The notes beneath the pieces are model-generated. The model ran no database searches. It saw only the letters and a program-made list of their open reading frames with translations, and was not told the DNA's origin. A DNA stretch of 64,000 bases from Monarcha castaneiventris obscurior. Lineage: Eukaryota; Chordata; Aves; Passeriformes; Monarchidae. The position numbers and the translations under genes are program-made. Below are positions 11,301 through 22,148 of this stretch, piece by piece; the first letter of the stretch is position 1; each line of letters starts with the position of its first letter. The stretch lies in the NCBI GenBank assembly GCA_026261815.1, contig JAMPIT010000230.1:815501-879500 (forward strand), read 5' to 3'.

Positions 11301-14300
11301 ACCATCTTATCCAGAAAACTCCTGAGATGCAACTGAATGGAACCTAAGGGAGAACTAGAGGCATGGTGACTCAAGAGACAATTGAATGAGGAGTGTTAAA
11401 CCCCAAAAAGCATTATCTAGACATGAACGTGAGAGCCATTAGTTGAGAGGAACACCTGTTTTTTGTCTTAGGAAATGGACAGTGGCCACATCTCTTCCAG
11501 CTCTCCATAACATCAGACAGGAGATGGGAACTAGGGAATTTGTTTCCCAGAAATGCCCTTAACTGCCATGTCTGGCTGGCTGGCTGACTCCCACAGCAAT
11601 AATTTGGGCAAATTAACGGTACATTTTCTTTCCTTTTGATTTTTTTTAAATTATTTTATTCTTTTTAGGACAGGATATTTATGAGTTCTCCGCCTTCGGA
11701 AGAGAAATGGGGACAGGAAATTAAACTGGCCCAAGGTAAACCCCACTGTGTACTTCTCTAGAGGCTTCATATTTTTCTCATTACAAATGAAAGCAGATGA
11801 AGTCCAAACGTGTTTCCCGTTAGATGGATAAGACACTTTGTTATGCAAGGTGGTTTCATCACGTGGTGCTGAGCTCCAACTCATCCAACAAACCCTTAGC
11901 CCTGGATTGGAGCTCCCAGGGCCCAGCTTCCTTTCATATAACAGGGATTAGTTTCTCATTGTTCCAGAAAACAGAGAGGCCTCTGGAATTGCAGAAGTCT
12001 GGTTTTTAGCAGGGGAATGTCAGCTTTCCCCATTCTTATGAAACACCAGTGCAAGCCCTGCTGGCTGGTGTGTCTTTGAGGGAGAAAATTTAAGTCACAG
12101 CATTTTTAATGGCTGGGACATCTTTTCCTTGCATGTCCTCACTATCCTACCTAAATTATTACCTTTTCTCTGCCATGGAAGACATTTTTTCTTAAAATTA
12201 GCATTTTATTCAAGTAAATTCTTGCTGTTTTACAGCATTTTCTTCTAATAGCTTAAAATTTCCCTTCTTTGACTTTCCTTCTTTTACTCAATAAGGAAAA
12301 CTCTTCACAATAGCTTAGATGGTTCATTCTCTCTTCTTCATCCCCTCTCATGAAATATTAATCATTCTTCTTTATGCCAACTAGCTATCATTTAAGTGTT
12401 TAGCTGGCAAAGTTCATTAATGGGATATTCTACAAATGTAATCTCAGAAATTCATCTCCCTACTCCCCCCCAAACCACATCCCACTGTCTTGCCTGTCAT
12501 TTTGTTTGACTTTTCTCAGTCTTTCAGCTCCAACTCAGTCATGAAAAGAACTTGATGACTTCCCTATTGATAACATACCTTTATTCTCCTGGAAGTCTAT
12601 CCACATCTCCATAGCTATAAACCTTCCCTTGATTGATAGTCAGAATTGATTCAGAGACTTCATCCCCAGCTATTTAATTACAGTTATTCCCTCTAGCCTT
12701 GCTATTTAACAGTATCACTCTGAAATGGATGATTTTATACCCATTATTTGAGTGTTAAGGATTCAGGGAGTACAAAAGTCTCATTTCTTTAGTAAGGAGA
12801 GACAGGCAAAGATCTAAAGGATTTCACTTAAAATTATACGACAGGAGCACTCAGAAGCTGCTTATGAATTAGCTTTGGATCGTATCCTACATCAACAATG
12901 GAAGCATTCAGCAGAACCTGGGGACAAAACACATTGTCCTCTGCTAGATTATCCTTCCTATAAATACAGCCTTAAGAGCTCTAAAGGGCACTCATTCAAT
13001 TCCCAAAGCAGAAATCATATTTTCCGTTCTTTGGACAGCAGACACCCTCCAGGAACCAGGCTAAGCTCTCTCCTCCCACCCTCTCTGCAGGCTGAGGAGA
13101 AATTATCCAGGGTTTTGTGTCACAGTGCCATGGAGAGAAAGAGAGAATGATCACTGTGTTAACCCAGAGCACAGAAAATTTGTATGTCAGACCAAGACAG
13201 GCAGTAAAACTCAGTTCCTCTACAGGTCTTGCATTTAGCACAGCTGCTCAGAGACAGACAATTCTTTTATTTACACTTTTACTTTTTGATGTGCCTCTGG
13301 GAAAGTTGCTTTGGGGAAAATTTTTCTTTTTTTTTTTTTTTTTTTTTTTTGTTAAATATTGCTGCTGAGAAATAAACAACTTCTATTCAGAGGATGAGGA
13401 ATTGTGAGGTTTTGTACTTTTTTTTTTCTTTGCCCACCCAAACCCAAGAAAATAGTTAATTTTCTGTAACAGTTGAAGCACTAGTTTTTACCACAGAGCT
13501 GTTTATTACCTCCTGTATTACCAGCCCAGTAGGAGATAGTATTTCAGTGGGGAATTTTGGGCATATCTGAATTTTGAGCCTAATAGGATCTTCCTTTCTA
13601 TGTTGTTACTGGAATAACAACTGGATTTGCACAAACCTCACAGTATGGTTGTTGGCAATTTCACCAAGGCAATATTCATTTTCTATTTCTAGAAAAAACT
13701 GTGAAGTTTTCAGACTTTCAGAGTCTGAGGCAGTTCATGCAGTCAGTCTTGTGGACAGCATTGAAGACTTGGCATCTCCATGGAGTTAAAAACCAGCTCT
13801 GAGCCTGTGCAATGGATTTCAGGAATTGGGGGAACAATTCCAGCTCCTTCTTCTTGTTCATCAAGCAAGAAGTCCTCACAAAGGAAGGCAAAGGGGCCCA
13901 ACCTGACCTTACCCATTCCAAAGAGAGTCACCAGTGCCTTCAGGAGGAGCTGTGTGTGTATCTGTGGAAGGAGACGTGCCTCAGTTCTGCTCTGAAAGCA
14001 TTCATTGACTCCACTTGGCACAGAATTAGTGTCGAGAGCCTGGAAAAGTTTAGTTTCAGGGACACCTCCCAGTGGTTCCTAGAGAGGGGATGCACAGGAC
14101 TCATCCAGGGAAGCACAGATGATTTCTTTACTCCTTTCTAGTCTATGAGTTATGCCTTGCAGAGCTCTCAGGCCACATTTTCGCCCTCCTGCTGTTTATA
14201 GTTTCCTGCAGGATGCCTGTCAGGCCCTGTATATTTGATTTAACAGGTTGTTGTTGTGCCTCAGCCTCAGATCTCCTCAGCTTCAGTGAAGCTGCAGCAG

Positions 14301-17300
14301 TCAAACACCAGCACTGGCCTTGGATGCCAGGAAAATCAGCACTTTCCCATCAGGTTACACATGAATAAACACCCAGGGCTGCAAAATGCTCCCAGCCAGG
14401 CCAGGAAAACCTCCAGGAGACAATTGTGGTACCAGGTAAAGACCTCTGTGTTGTGGAATTCTTTCAATTAAGCTGGAGGATAGACAAATAAGCAAAAATG
14501 TACTACTGCCCTAAAGAAAACAGGCAATTTCCTTTGGAGACAAACAGGAAATTTTTCAAGGGATATCTTTTCTTCCTTTAGTACTTGTGATGTGGTTTGC
14601 AATCCTTTAAAAAGGCTTCTCTTAAAAATACCTATACAGCCCAAATAGTGGTATTTTTTAGGATTTTCTGATTAATGAAATGTATTCTCAATCCCCTGAA
14701 GGTTTACACTATCTGCTAAAATCCATGAACCCTGCTACAAAAAACTTACATTTTTTTTCTTACCATTTCACTAATTTAATCAAAATTGATCCACAATATT
14801 CACTCTCTTGCTGTGGAAATTACCATTTGTTCTCAGGCCGTGGCTCTTCCCATGCCAGATCTTGGTTTAGAACCAACATCTATTAATAGATATTTTTTAG
14901 AACTTTCCAATTAATTGAAATTAAAAACTGAAATTTGGGCTTATCTCATCCAAAGAATCTTTCTGTCCATCTGTCTCTGACGTGTGTGTTTGGGGGTATG
15001 CATACACACACAGAACACCCAAATATATTTGGTATAACTCATCCAGTGCTATGGAAAGGGAACCAATTTTAACTATTCACCACTCAGGAAGAGTGGTAGC
15101 AAAATGAATTTTACTTATAATTCGTACTTAATCCTACTTGGTTTGACAGAAGAGAAAAAATCATTCTCTGAAAATCCCAGCATGACTCCCCTTGTATTGC
15201 AATATTAACTAATCAAGAAAGTTAATAATGTTTTTAGATCTGTAGCATCTCATTGTTTTAAACCCCCTTGGGCACCCTTTTCAGGAATTTCTACCATTTC
15301 GAAGTAGAAATAAATGAAGAGAACCTTTAGTTTGAGGCCTGCAGAGCATTCTCCAAACAGTCATCCTTGGATCCACTGGCACAAAAGTCACTTTGATCTT
15401 CTCTGTTCTAGCACAAAAGGACTGGGCTGCAGGAGGATGAGCACCAAGGGCATCTCCTTGTGCCAAAAACGGCCTTGCTGCTGCATCCCTCCGTGCTCCC
15501 TGCCAAAATCCTGGGATATGGCTCCGTTATCAGAGAGGCACTCAGCAAATCTTGGTAGAAATGGAAATCAGCTAATAGGCTCTGAGATCTGAGATAAGGA
15601 TTAGAGCCATAACCCCAAATTCTCCTGGGGATGGGTGATAACCATCAGGTTTATGTCTCAGCCCAGATGTTTCTGCTGTCACTGTGTGAACTCATTAGAA
15701 AGAGGCCAAGACTGTGGCCAGTTTTGAGCAGGTGCCTTTCCTGTGTCCCACCTGCCCTGCCTGGGGCCTCTCAATACAATGCTGGCAAGCCTTAAAAGCC
15801 CTGTGCTGCAAAACCTGACAGTGAACAATGAGCTATTGTTGTGACAGTCTTTGTCAAGAAATAAAAATCCCAGATTAATGTCATGTACCGGAACCATTTT
15901 GCTCGTTTTCAAAATGCAGCAGCTTCTGGTCCCTTGTGAAGGTTTGAGTGCTCAAGACCACAGAAGTCCCAGCAGAGGCAAGGTTGGCAGGAGAAGCCTA
16001 AACTAGATCAAAAATAGGCAGGACAGAGGGCAGAGAGTGGCAGAATGAAGCTCCTCATCCCCCTGGCTTTGAGAAAGGCACAGTATATTATCTGCATTGA
16101 AAGAGAAAAAGGCATCCAGGGATTTTTCAATAAGCACTAAAGGTCAGAAGCTCAGCTGCGTGTCTTGTCCATCCAGCAGCACCCCTGGAACTGCAATTTT
16201 CCACAGTGACTCAGAGGAAAAGCAGCATCACTTACTCAATTGTCCCCTCACACTGTCAAGCTCTCAGTTTATTTTGGATGTTCTTCCAACTCCAGCCGGC
16301 TTTGTTTAATTGGAGGTTGGAGAACGGGCTCGTAGGGCGCGGGCACGAGGAGACAGGGAAATCACAAGGCAAACACTGAGTCACCCAGGGCAACCAGGCA
16401 AGTCCTGCTCCCCATGGTGAGCAGACCACTGGTGGGGACCAAATGTGGGGAGGGAGGGTGGTGATTCCCATCGGGAATCCCCTCTGAGACGAGTTTCTAA
16501 AGGATAGGAAACTTCCAAAAGGGAATATCAGGATAAAAACTCCAGTGCTTACCCACAGACAACATTAAAACGTGTGGCAGGTCTCAACTGCATGAAAGGG
16601 AATTCCCAGTGCTGGTGCAACATTATGTTTGCACTGGAAATGCACAGTGGAAATTTGTTGGGAGAAAATTCACCAGCACTGATGCCCTAGAGATAAGATC
16701 ATCTGCAGAAGATAAGGATCCATCTATCTTATCATATTCTATGCTCCACTCTCCTGGAGACAAGAGATTATTCATCTTCCCCAAGGCTGGAGTTGGGGAC
16801 ATGTGGACAGTAAAGGAAAAAATTAAAATCTCCAGCATTGAGGTTTCAAGTTGCTCTGTTGCTGCTGGATCACAGTCCAGATGAGTGGGAGCAGCTATGG
16901 AAAGAGGACTCATTTCCATCCCTGGAAGTGTCCAAAGCCAGGTTGGATGAGGTTTGAAGCAACCTGGTCTTGTGGAAGGTGTCCCTGCCCATGGCAGGGG
17001 GTAGAACTGGGTGATCTTAAAGTTCCTTCCAACCCAAACCATTTCATGGTTATGGTTCTGTGGTGTGCCTTTGGTGAGGTTGGAAGGTGTCTCAAAGCAG
17101 CAGATACTGCCCTGGTATGAAGAATCAAAGACAGCAAAGGCCTCCTTTTTCCCTGTCCTTGAGAAATTCGGAGCTGGACACCAGGAGTTTATCCCAAAGG
17201 ACATCACACCCCTGTGTGCCCCAATTCTGCCACGGCTGATCCCGATTTGGGGAGCCCCACGGAGCAGCAGGGGCAGAGACACAGCCCACCACAGCCAAAA

Positions 17301-17752
17301 TCCAAAGAGTGTTCTGGCAACAAGTAACTTTCCATACTCCAGGAATAGAATCCATATGAATATTCACCTGTCTTAAAATGACCTCGGAATCCACTGACCA
17401 CAGATCTCTTCTGGCTTTTCCAGAAAGCTCTTTAGTTACGCAAACAACATTTTTATCAGTCCGCTGGGTGTTTTCTAAACCCAAGCCCTCCTATTTGTTA
17501 TTCTTGGTTGTTTTTCTTTTCCCTTTATCTACCCGAGCAACGTTACCTTCAGGTCTGTTTTTCTTGCCTACAGTTTTTGATCCACTTATAACTTTTAAAA
17601 TAATATCTTTCATCATGAGCTCGAAGACGGAGTTTTCAAATAGTTTCCAAATTATAGACCCGAGAGTTATTTACACATATTTATATCTATCTTTAGCTCA
17701 GGCTATTATAATATATATTTATATATATGTATCTATGGATAGATAGATAAAG

Positions 17753-17802
<50 letters not shown>

Positions 17803-20800
17803 AGAGATAGATATAAAATAACCTGAGCTAAAGAAATTTTCCCAGCATGTTTTAAAAAGTTTGATAAAAGTTCTCCAGATAAACACTGTTTAACAGCAAA
17901 TATTGTGTTACCTTACAGCACAGAAGCCTCCTCTCACCCCTCTTTCCTGCTCCAGCTCTTTGTTGGTCATTAACTGCCTGTGCTGAGTAGTTTGTTCCAT
18001 TATCCAAGCTCCAGATCTGTCCTCACCAGACAATAGCCAGCTCTGCTGGCAGATGAGTGCATTTTGGATCTGCTATTCTCTATTCTTACAGCTTTACCTC
18101 ATGGAAATTTGTAACATGTAGTAATCCAGCTTGCAAAAAAAGACCCAAGATGATGTAAGGAAAAATATTTAAATTTTTAGAAGAGAAAACACACTTCATA
18201 CTCTTCTTCCAGCTCCTCCAATTCTCAAAGTTTTTGCTTTGGAACCCACACCACTACTAAAATACATTGGAAGTTAAGTGTCTTAAAAGGATTCAGTAAT
18301 CTAAATACATCTCTGAGTGTTGTCCAAAATGTCTTACTCAGGACCAGCCAAAGTAACTAAAAATATATCTGTTGACTTAAGCAACCTTTGGATCAAAATC
18401 CTAATGTGTGACTGGTTTGCTTGTCTTAGTGTAAACCAGACCTGGATGCTGAGCATGTTAAAGGAACATCCTGCATTTTCACTGTCCCTTGTTTCTCCTC
18501 AGCCTTGTACTGTCCATGGCTGGGTGTTGTGCCTCATTTGCTTGTGTTTCCTTTTTTCCCTTTGGGCAATGAGAAAGACAAGGATTTATCCCACTGAATT
18601 TTGGATACTTAGCAGAGGCTCTCAAACCTGCAGCCTCAGCATGGCAAAGAGGAGCTGGGTGTCTCTGGGGGCAACTCAGCAGATGTGGAGGTTGAAGAGC
18701 CTCTCTTTGTCTCTCACTCTCTGTGGATTAGAGAGGAGCCGATGGAAATGGGCTCTCAGCTTGGTCCCTCAGTGCAGGACCTGCAGCCAGGCAGGATAAA
18801 TCCAAGTGCAGGCATGCAACCCCACCCAGCATCCACTGGGAACCCTGGATCGCCACTCACTCCACTACTGCCCCCACCACATTTTCCTGTAAAAAACGCC
18901 TCTCCAAGAGCACAGCAGGGTCAGAAGAGAGGACAAAGCCCCACACATCCAGACCCTCTTCCCACCCTTGTCAAACAAGCAGCACTCCCTTTCGATTCCT
19001 TTCCTTAGCAGGGACTCCATCCCTTGTTCTCCACAAGAAGGGCCAGAAGACAAGGCAGCTGGCAGGGATGCCAGCTCCCAGCCTCCCCTCCTCCTCCTCA
19101 GGTTAAAAAGCATAACATAAAAGCAACCCTGTGGCTTCTCCTTGTCAGCTCTTTGCTGAAGGAGGCACCTCGGTGCTGAGCTGAGGTTTCAGGATGTGCC
19201 CTGTGGAGATCGGCTCTGCACAAGCACAGCCCCTCTGCTGCTGCTGCCCCTGCCTTGGGCTCAGACCCTGCTCCCCCCGACCCTCCCCTCCCCAGGCACT
19301 CCAGGCTTGTCACTGGGAAATGAATGCATTTGCTTTCCTTTCCTTTCCTCTCTAGTTGTTTCTTGCAAGGCAGAAGAACAGCTGTTGCCCTCCCTATTCC
19401 CAGGGGGGGTCTCCCCACTGCTCCTCGTACCAGAACATTTATAGCTGGATGTGAAAGAGAAAAGAAACAAAACTCTGAATATTTCCAGTGACAAACAGTG
19501 AGACCAGAGCTTTTAGAAACTATATTCCCTGTTATTCCATCTCACAGGAACTGCTGATCGATTTGTAAAATTTAACTGATGGAGATTTGACCCTGCCTGG
19601 TTTTGCCTTTGTAGCTTGGGAAGTCACTGACTGAGGGACAAAAAGACTTTCACCCCCCTTCACACACATTTAGGGCTTTTGGTTAGAGGAAGGAACCAGT
19701 CATCAGGATTTTATGGAAGCAAAAGGGAAAAACCAAGTTTAAGTGCTACCAAAACCAGACCTCCCGTGTTTAATGGCAGTTGGACCTCTCGAGGAAACCA
19801 CTTGGGCGGACACCCTGTCCCATGTGGTTGAGCTGTTCCCTCTGTCAGTGGTTTCAGAGGAAAAGATCACGTATCACGCTTGCAGCCAGAGCCTTCTGGA
19901 GTCAATAAAATTATTTGCTCCTCTTCCCCAAAATGTTTTGAGTTAAGCCATTAAAATTTCCAAAGCACTGGCAGGATGGAATAGCTGCAGGCACCAGGAG
20001 AGAGGGAGGTGAGCAGCCAACTCACAGAGTGACACGAGGGTGGATGATACTGAGCTGCCCAGGAATCACCTTAATATCAGATTTTATTCTGTTTTGAAAA
20101 CCTCACTCATGTTCTGAAAATACTGTAATGTCAAATTAAAGTATGCAAAACCATATTGCTATTTTGCCTAAATTATTTCAGAAGAGATGTTGCATTTGCA
20201 GCTTTATGTCCCAAATACCCTTGTGACTTCAAATGGGCAGGAGATTTCAAATTAGATCAATTTACAAAGTGCAGTCAGGAATACCCTGCAAGAAAGGGGC
20301 CACAGAAAATAAGTGAAATACTTGTTCTTAAGAGATCAGGTCAAATAAGTGACCAGAGGAATTTCCATTTATAGCACTGCATGTCCTTTAGTGGCTGCAG
20401 CACTGCCACTAAAGTGGCAGTGGGATGGTTTCAAGTTTAAAAGTATATTTATCCTTTTTTTTCTGCCATTATGCTGCATCAACAACAGCAAAATGACATT
20501 TTGAGGAGGAGGAGCTGTGGCCAGGCAGTTTTAAGGCAGCATGATGTGAGCATCTGGCTGGGAGAGAGCTGGAACCTGCATCCCAGTTACCTGCAGCTGC
20601 CTCACACCTTCCTCCAGTTTCCGCCTGAAAATTCAGGATTTGTGCAATTTTTGCCCAGAAATGCACAAAAAGGACTGCTGGGAGTCTGTCAGGCAGGATT
20701 TGAGCACTCTGCCTAATGCAACAGGTACTGCTCACACCTTTGGGGATGGGATTTCTCTTGCTGCACACCTCTCTCTGCTCCCGTGGGTTTTCATTGCAGC

Positions 20801-21626
20801 CATCACCAGGATACACAAACCATTAATTAAGTACTGAAAACGAACCACACTCACAGAAGCCAAAACAACACTGGCATATGCACATTAATCAGCATGGCAC
20901 CTTAGAGACCCTCAGAACCATGAAAGCTCATGAAACTGCCAGTGTTAAACTGGTGTCAAATCCACCTTGCAGCAACTTGGATATACAAAACTGAACATAA
21001 GCAAAACTGATCACAACCAGAACGTCCTAAAGCTCCAAAACAGGGGCGGGGAGGAAGGACCATCCCTGTGACATCCTGGTTATCAGTCAGGACTGAATTC
21101 TCTGCTACAATAAACAATCAGCTGCCCAAGGTCACCAGCACCAACATCTTTGGTAGATTACAGGTGCTACTTTCCTACTCAAAAAAAAAAAAAAGAAAGA
21201 AAGAAAAGAAAGGGGGAATGAAAAGTTTCTACTTACAGCATTAAGCCCCAGGGAGTTTCCTGGGAGAGAGGAGGTGACTCCCGAGAGGATGGCCGTGGCC
21301 ACCACTGCCCCCAGGCACTGGGCGAGGATGTACATGAGCGCCTTGAAGATGCTGATCTGGCAGCTGAGCAGCAGCCCCAGGGTGACAGCGGGGTTCAGGT
21401 GCGCCCCGCTGATGTGGCCCACGCTCTGCGCCATGGTAGCGATGGATAACCCAAAAGCCAGCGACACCTTCACATTGTCCTGAGACCTCGTTGATGTTTT
21501 GTTGGCCACCACGGGGAAGTTGAAGCCCAGAGCCGAGCCAATGCTGATAAAAATAAAAAGGCTCATGGCCAGGAACTCAGCCACCACCGCCCTCCAGAAC
21601 ATTTTCTTTTTGAATTCACTAGCCAT
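5215..21626 (-). CDS. AQP1: Aquaporin-1 water channel, complete, four coding exons
   Basis: Joined exons 21237-21626, 7075-7239, 6872-6952 and 5215-5394 give 271 residues plus a stop, against 269 in human AQP1. The family forms tetrameric plasma-membrane pores that pass water, for example in red cells, kidney and endothelium. Seen in the sequence: NPA boxes at residues 78-80 and 194-196; selectivity-filter residues Phe58, His182, Cys191 and Arg197, equivalent to human Phe56, His180, Cys189 and Arg195; an N-glycosylation sequon NKT at 42-44; and a C-terminus ending RVEMKPK. All introns are GT-AG and in phase 0. The two extra residues relative to human lie in extracellular loop A, before residue 58. 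The start is chosen because MASEFKKK is the conserved N-terminus and the ATG has A at -3 and G at +4. Identification is secure; the reading frame has no breaks. Confidence 0.97.
5395..6871 (-). other. AQP1: AQP1 intron 3
   Basis: 1,477 bp, GT-AG, phase 0, AT-rich. No repeat family recognised. It contains a 72-codon same-strand frame at 6242-6024 that begins with a hydrophobic signal-like segment and is reported separately. Confidence 0.9.
6024..6242 (-). other. Unassigned 72-codon frame with signal-like N-terminus, in AQP1 intron 3
   Basis: ATG at 6242, stop at 6026-6024. The product starts MGLVPALLLSILAASCIG, which looks like a short signal peptide or membrane segment. It then continues for about 54 residues with three further cysteines or a nearby equivalent and no family I recognise. 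A donor-like GTAAGT sits at the very end of the frame (6031-6026). It could be chance: there is no supporting promoter, homologue or Kozak context that I can establish. Reported as an observation, not as a gene. Confidence 0.12.
6872..6952 (-). CDS. AQP1: AQP1 coding exon 3 (residues 186-212)
   Basis: 81 bp, 27 codons, matching the usual small third exon. It is bounded by an acceptor ending CTCCTAG and the donor GTAAGT. It encodes loop E: IDYTGCGINPARS, with the mercury-sensitive Cys191, the second NPA box at 194-196 and the filter Arg197. It then continues with FGSALIANNFENHW into the next exon. It is separated from exon 2 by only 122 bp. Confidence 0.97.
6953..7074 (-). other. AQP1: AQP1 intron 2, only 122 bp
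   Basis: Donor GTAAGT and acceptor CTCCTAG, phase 0. Too short to contain anything else; no repeat or ORF of note. Confidence 0.95.
7075..7239 (-). CDS. AQP1: AQP1 coding exon 2 (residues 131-185)
   Basis: 165 bp, 55 codons, the same length as the human exon. It follows an acceptor ending ATGCAG (7245-7240) and ends GCT before donor GTAAGT (7074-7069). It encodes loop C after LSEGINAGQGLG, helix 4 (IEIIATFQLVLCVLATT), loop D and helix 5 up to GHLLA, including the filter residue His182. Loop D reads DRRRND, where human AQP1 has four consecutive arginines; the fourth is Asn164 here. Confidence 0.96.
11183..11222 (+). mobile_element. Possible tiny CR1 3' tail
   Basis: The stretch ttccaaccttaatgatccc followed by atgatta resembles the last 35 bp of CR1. 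Too short for certainty. Confidence 0.35.
13327..13350 (+). repeat. Poly(T) run in AQP1 intron 1
   Basis: About 24 consecutive T. It corresponds to poly(A) in the AQP1 sense direction. No retrotransposed body is visible next to it. Confidence 0.85.
16912..17062 (+). mobile_element. CR1 LINE 3'-end fragment in AQP1 intron 1
   Basis: Good match to CR1 from ccatccctggaagtgtcc through gtgtccctgcccatggcagg to ccttccaacccaaacc and a degenerate ATGGTTATGG tail. It lies antisense to AQP1. A long minus-strand open frame across 16623-17282 includes this repeat and is therefore not a gene. Confidence 0.88.
17691..17833. repeat. Inverted repeat enclosing the GATA microsatellite
   Basis: Left arm CTTTAGCTCAGG at 17691-17702, right arm CCTGAGCTAAAG at 17822-17833, a perfect 12-bp pair that continues for several more base pairs with single mismatches (CTATT against AATAA). 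The loop of about 120 bp contains AT-rich sequence and the GATA array. Confidence 0.85.
17738..17814 (+). repeat. (GATA)n microsatellite
   Basis: About 12 uninterrupted GATA units in the core at about 17754-17802, with interrupted units (AAAGAGATA) on both sides. Likely length-polymorphic. It lies in AQP1 intron 1 and is enclosed by an inverted repeat. Confidence 0.95.
20386..20422. repeat. Overlapping alternative hairpins
   Basis: CTTTAGTGGC (20386-20395) pairs with GCCACTAAAG (20405-20414). CACTGCCACT (20401-20410) also pairs with AGTGGCAGTG (20413-20422) across a 2-nt spacer. The two perfect 10-bp stems share the middle segment, so they are mutually exclusive. Confidence 0.85.
21237..21626 (-). 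CDS. AQP1: AQP1 coding exon 1 (residues 1-130)
   Basis: Encodes the cytoplasmic N-terminus, transmembrane helices 1-3 and the first half-helix loop B. Visible landmarks are the start MASEFKKKMFWRAV, Phe58 in SLAFGL, the box GAHLNPAVTLG with NPA at 78-80, the sequon NKT at 42-44 in loop A, and the helix-3 segment QISIFKALMYILAQC. It ends in codon GCT (Ala130) followed directly by the donor GTAAGT at 21236-21231. Without splicing the frame would run on into intronic pyrimidine-rich sequence, which is clearly not coding. The exon is more CpG-rich than the surrounding DNA. Confidence 0.97.
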
Positions 21627-21730
21627 CTTTCCTCTTTCTCTCTCTCTCTCTCTCCCCTCCTCACTTGCCCTTCTCCCTCTCTCCCTTCCTTTGCCTGATA
21701 TTTTTCCTTTGAGGTCTGAAGAGAAATCTG
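21627..21730 (-). other. AQP1: Probable AQP1 5' untranslated region with (GA)n tract
   Basis: Lies between the inferred start site and the ATG. In the sense direction it is strongly purine-rich and holds a GA dinucleotide run at about 21654-21637 that stops about 11 bp before the start codon. The upstream boundary is estimated only from the TATA box. Confidence 0.6.
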
Positions 21731-21752
21731 GAGGAAAAATACAGTCCTTGGA

Positions 21753-21762
21753 TTATTTATAG
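21753..21762 (-). promoter_or_regulatory. AQP1: TATA box of AQP1
   Basis: CTATAAATAA on the minus strand, about 127-136 bp upstream of the ATG. Transcription would be expected to start about 25-30 bp downstream, near 21725-21732, giving a 5'UTR of about 100 nt. CCACCC at about 21770-21775 and ACACCCC at about 21789-21795 lie just upstream and fit KLF-type CACCC elements. The mammalian AQP1 promoter is also TATA-containing and KLF-responsive. The motif is seen directly; its use is inferred. Confidence 0.7.
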
Positions 21763-22136
21763 GGCTTTGGGTGGTCTGTAGGAGGAAAGGGGTGTTGCAC
21801 AAAAGGAGGAAAGAACATCTACATAGATGCTGACTGCTAGATTGATGTAAGACACTGTTTGCCTGCCAAAGTTTTTTCTTCCTTCTTTTTTTTTTTTTCC
21901 CCCTCCCTTAACAGCGTCCGATCTCTGCCGCCGTTTTTAAGAGGCTTTTTAAAACTCTTGGAAAAATCTTTAGGAGACCCTCAGGAATTTCAGCCTCACT
22001 TCTTTAACTCCTGTGTCATCCTTCAGCGGGCAGATCGGAATGAAAGCTTTGATGGGATTTCTGTCTGGAGCTGAAACAGAAAGCAAAGTTATCAGTGCGG
22101 GCTGGTAAGTTATTCACGCGCAGCTTCAGCGGCAGC

Positions 22137-22148
22137 AGATAACAGCTG
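22137..22148. promoter_or_regulatory. Possible GATA plus E-box composite upstream of AQP1
   Basis: AGATAA directly followed by CAGCTG, about 510 bp upstream of the AQP1 ATG, in a locally CpG-richer stretch with a further TTATC at about 22088. Such pairs are bound by GATA/TAL1 complexes in erythroid genes, where AQP1 is expressed, but the usual spacing is longer. Speculative. Confidence 0.2.

Larger units (their letters stand above)
7240..21236 (-). other. AQP1: AQP1 intron 1, 14.0 kb
   Basis: 13,997 bp from donor GTAAGT (21236) to the acceptor ending at 7240. It holds a CR1 tail at 16912-17062 and possibly one at 11183-11222, both antisense to AQP1. It also holds a GATA microsatellite within an inverted repeat (17691-17833), a palindrome at 20386-20422, and homopolymers at 8049-8065, 13327-13350 and 21181-21194. 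A GC-richer patch lies at about 18700-19450. The rest, including 7240-11180 and 11225-16900, shows no recognisable gene or repeat. Open frames here are short and unlike known proteins. Confidence 0.9.

Noticed and set aside
16623..17282. A 219-codon open frame on the minus strand, the longest outside AQP1.
   Set aside because: Its middle is the translation of an antisense CR1 tail (16912-17062) and the remainder has no recognisable domain.
21274..21483. A plus-strand frame across AQP1 exon 1, and a similar one across exon 4 (5104-5451).
   Set aside because: Antisense shadows of the conserved AQP1 coding sequence.
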